Assembly (NCBI GenBank): GCA_022562795.1
Contig: JADFOP010000022.1
Coordinates: 1-33,060 of the forward strand
Length of the DNA: 33,060 nt
Reading direction: 5' to 3'
Origin: Nitrospinota bacterium
Lineage (GTDB): Bacteria; JADFOP01
Part shown: positions 30,942-33,060 of the stretch, piece after piece
Position numbering within the stretch: the stretch's first letter is position 1
Layout of the letters: every line of letters starts with the position of its first letter
Translations under genes and position numbers: made by a program
Notes under the pieces: generated by a model
What the model was told of the DNA's origin: nothing
The model's database searches: none
Seen by the model: the letters and a program-made list of their open reading frames with translations, nothing else

Positions 30942-32690
30942 ATGGGGCGACGGTCGCGAACCGCGGCGGCCTTACTCATAGTGGCCGGATTGGCTATCGG
31001 GTCTTATCTGAATGCCCTGGGCGGCCCATTTCTCTACGACGACCACAAGGATGTCGCCAACAATCCCATCTTACTTGAGCCACATCGACTGACGGAGATT
31101 TTCACCACCTCGTTCCTCGATAAGGGAGAGGAGCGTGGGCTTTACCGGCCCATCACGGGACTCACCTACTGGATCGATCATCGACTCTTCGGACCCAATC
31201 CCTTCGGTTTTCACATCTCAAACCTCTTGTGGCATGCAGCCGCGGCTCTTTTGGTCTTGCTTATCCTTAGAGAGCTCTGGCCTGCCGAGCCGCTAATGGC
31301 TTTTGGAGCGGCCGCCCTCTTCGCCGTCCATCCCGTTCACACCGAGGCGGTCTCTTGGGTCTCAGGGCGCTCGGAGGTCCTGGCCGCCTTTTGGGGCCTT
31401 CTTGCTTTTTGGGCTCACCGGCGAGGCGAGAGGGAAGGGGCCAACGCTTCGCCCTGGAGAATTGGCGCTTTGGCTGCCTGGCTCGTGGCTCTGGGAGCCA
31501 AGGAGATGACCGCCACGGTCCCCATTCTCCTGGTGATGACAGACGCACTGCTTGGTCGTCCGTCGGGGTGGTGGCGCCCCGGACGGCTATTCAGGCGGTA
31601 CGGCCCATACGCGGGCGTGGGGGTCGCATATCTCGTGCTCCGCTGGAGTGTTCTCGGCCAGCTCGGCCCCGTTGGGGCACATCAGTACTTCCACGGGGCT
31701 CCGCTGAGCGTCCGTGGGCCGACAATGCTTAAGGTCGCCGCCTCATACGTCGGAAGGCTAATCTTCCCTGTCAACCTGAACGCCGCTTGGACAGTGCCCC
31801 ACGCCCAAGGGCTCACCGACGGCTCCCTGCCGCTACTCGCCCTGGCTCTCATGGTCGCGTTGGTTGGGCTGGCCTGGGCTGTGAGACGGACGGCCACGCC
31901 GGTAGCATGGGGAGTCCTCTGGTCGGGCTTAGCCCTCCTTCCGGTTTCCAACCTCCTTCCCATAGGGGAGCTCGCGGCCGAGCGGTTTCTCTACTTCTCC
32001 TCCGTGGGGGCCTGCGCGGCGATCGCGTGGGTGATGGCCAAGGGGATTCAGGTTCCATTAAAGGGGAGGTCCCCGAGAGCTCCCGTGGCTATTACAAGCG
32101 CTCTCGGGTGCGTTGTTTTGGTCCTCTTTGCCATCACCACGATTGACCGCAACCGGGACTGGTCGGACGATCTCGCTCTCTGGGAGAAGACTGCGCGCCA
32201 GTCCCCAAAGAGCGTCAACGCCAGGATGAATTTCGGCAAGGCCCTGTTTCAGCGCGGGCGCGTGCCTGAGGCCGCAGGGGAGTTTGAGGCCGCTCTAGCC
32301 CTCTCTCCTAACCACGTGGATGCGCTCAACAACCTGGGGGCGGCATTCGGCCAGCTCGGGCGCGCCGACGAGGCCCGCAAAGCCTTCCATCACGCGACCC
32401 TCATCGAGCCGGACCACGCGGGGGCCTGGTACAATCTGGGATTTCTCCGCTACCGGCAGGGCGACCTCAGGGGAGCCGAAGATGCGTTACGGCGGGCCAG
32501 AGGCCTAGATCCGCAGAATTCTAAGGTCCCCTATCTTCTCGGCCTTGTGGCTTATAGACAGGGCGACCTTGAGGAGGCGGAGTCCCTATGGCGAGAGACC
32601 CTGCGGCTTGACCCTACCTTCACCAAAGCCTCAAAAAATTTGTCTGCCCTCATCCAGGCCCGCCAGCGGGCCAAGCCCAAGCCACGCTAA
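30942..32690 (+). CDS. Polytopic membrane GT-C-like protein with C-terminal TPR repeats (TMTC-like)
   Basis: The protein has 582 residues. About ten to twelve membrane spans lie in residues 1-395. The first lumenal/periplasmic loop carries GGPFLYDDHKDVANNP, the acidic Tyr-Asp-Asp pattern of GT-C glycosyltransferases of the PMT/TMTC type. LYRPITGLTYWIDHRLFG and HTEAVSWVSGRSEVLAAF are also typical of that group. Residues about 420-575 hold four to five TPRs (ALFQRGRVPEAAGEFEAALA, NLGAAFGQLGRADEARKAF and so on). A lipid-linked sugar transferase activity on exported proteins is likely by family but not shown. The ATG lies 100 bases after the previous gene, without a clear promoter between. Confidence 0.82.
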   Translation: MGRRSRTAAALLIVAGLAIGSYLNALGGPFLYDDHKDVANNPILLEPHRLTEIFTTSFLDKGEERGLYRPITGLTYWIDHRLFGPNPFGFHISNLLWHAAAALLVLLILRELWPAEPLMAFGAAALFAVHPVHTEAVSWVSGRSEVLAAFWGLLAFWAHRRGEREGANASPWRIGALAAWLVALGAKEMTATVPILLVMTDALLGRPSGWWRPGRLFRRYGPYAGVGVAYLVLRWSVLGQLGPVGAHQYFHGAPLSVRGPTMLKVAASYVGRLIFPVNLNAAWTVPHAQGLTDGSLPLLALALMVALVGLAWAVRRTATPVAWGVLWSGLALLPVSNLLPIGELAAERFLYFSSVGACAAIAWVMAKGIQVPLKGRSPRAPVAITSALGCVVLVLFAITTIDRNRDWSDDLALWEKTARQSPKSVNARMNFGKALFQRGRVPEAAGEFEAALALSPNHVDALNNLGAAFGQLGRADEARKAFHHATLIEPDHAGAWYNLGFLRYRQGDLRGAEDALRRARGLDPQNSKVPYLLGLVAYRQGDLEEAESLWRETLRLDPTFTKASKNLSALIQARQRAKPKPR

Positions 32691-32785
32691 AGGAGAAATA
32701 AGAAAGTTTCGCAGGACGATACGGACGTTAGTGCCTATACTGTCCGGAAAGCTCTTAACCAATACATGTATCTATTAAAAACTTG

Positions 32786-32814
32786 TTGCTTTGCCCGGTC
32801 AGGAGCCGTATAAT
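32786..32814 (+). promoter_or_regulatory. Promoter upstream of the last exported protein
   Basis: TTGCTT (32786-32791) and a perfect TATAAT (32809-32814) are 17 bases apart. The gap 32691-32913 otherwise holds no gene. Transcription would start near 32821, leaving a leader of about 93 bases that contains CAGTTAGCATATTGT (32847-32861), shared with one change with the region before the protease promoter. Confidence 0.55.
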
Positions 32815-32913
32815 ATTTGAAACTATCTTGCACCAAAGCTTAATTACAGTTAGCATATTGTGAAGCTGACCTAGAAGGGGGGAGTCAAGGCCCCGAAGCA
32901 TAGGAGAGTGGCC

Positions 32914-33060
32914 GTGGTACGGAACAACAATGCGAGAGTTTGGCCCCGGGTCCTAATAGCGGTAGCCGTCCTGGCGGTGGTCTTGACCCCGGCCCCCGCC
33001 CACTCGGGGGACCGCTTTGTCCCGCAGGCCATCCTCCAGGCCGAGGGGTTGGTCCTTACG
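32914..33060 (+). CDS. Exported protein, N-terminal part only
   Basis: The frame runs off the right edge after 49 codons. GTG 32914 is preferred over GTG 32908, because AGGAG (32902-32906) is then 7 bases away. The product has basic residues, a hydrophobic core (VLIAVAVLAVVLTPAPA) and a likely signal peptidase site after AHS. The mature start GDRFVPQAILQAEGLVL is not recognised. It has its own promoter and is separate from the TPR membrane gene upstream. Confidence 0.65.
   Translation, partial: MVRNNNARVWPRVLIAVAVLAVVLTPAPAHSGDRFVPQAILQAEGLVLT

Noticed and set aside
1-33060. CRISPR arrays, tRNA/rRNA genes, transposases or integrases
   Set aside because: No regular short repeats with spacers, no cloverleaf-like sequence and no recombinase motif were seen on reading both strands; a dedicated search could still find a divergent tRNA.

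Overview
The window (33,060 bases, moderately GC-rich, densely coding) looks like chromosome from a Gram-negative, LPS-bearing bacterium. The signs are ADP-heptose genes (gmhA, hldE), lipoproteins with lipoboxes, a DegP-type periplasmic protease and LapA. Gene order and protein character suggest a deltaproteobacterium-like or neighbouring, largely uncultured lineage. I cannot assign a phylum from sequence alone.

Layout: (1) Positions 1-13233 are one long plus-strand run. It starts with nucleotide-sugar genes (the end of a UDP-sugar dehydrogenase, a 4-epimerase, ugd and uxs) that should make UDP-uronic acids and UDP-xylose. gmhA and hldE (ADP-heptose) follow, then a conserved protein of unknown function, then purB-purC-purS-purQ-purL-purF. 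Gaps are short or genes overlap, so surface-sugar supply and de novo purine synthesis share a transcription neighbourhood. (2) Positions 13351-18870 are a convergent minus-strand operon, rplU-rpmA-obg-proB-proA-nadD-rsfS-lapA, with a good sigma70-type promoter at 18913-18941. (3) Positions 18942-21054 are the odd part. They are gene-poor and visibly less GC-rich, with two orphan membrane proteins, palindromes, a cluster of hairpins, and extra copies of the 3' end of the neighbouring endonuclease V gene (nfi). (4) Positions 21055-25854 hold nfi (minus) and, divergently, three exported proteins of unknown function: two lipoproteins and an 826-residue TPR-like protein. (5) Positions 25920-27067 hold an FmdB-like zinc-ribbon protein and a family 2 glycosyltransferase (minus). 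(6) Positions 27333-32690 hold a strong promoter, a DegP/HtrA protease, an exported FG-GAP/VCBS-repeat protein overlapping it, and a membrane GT-C-like/TPR protein. The window ends in the start of another exported protein.

The most notable signal is in region 3. The last 22 codons and stop of nfi occur three times in the same orientation (18969-19037, 20087-20145, and the intact gene end). Each displaced copy is separated from the next by about 1 kb carrying one orphan membrane-protein gene. The most distant copy differs mostly at silent positions, so it probably came from a functional nfi of another lineage. I read this as an integration or accretion hot spot at the 3' end of nfi. No integrase or transposase is visible here, so the mechanism is inference.

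No tRNA, rRNA, CRISPR array or recognisable insertion sequence was seen.
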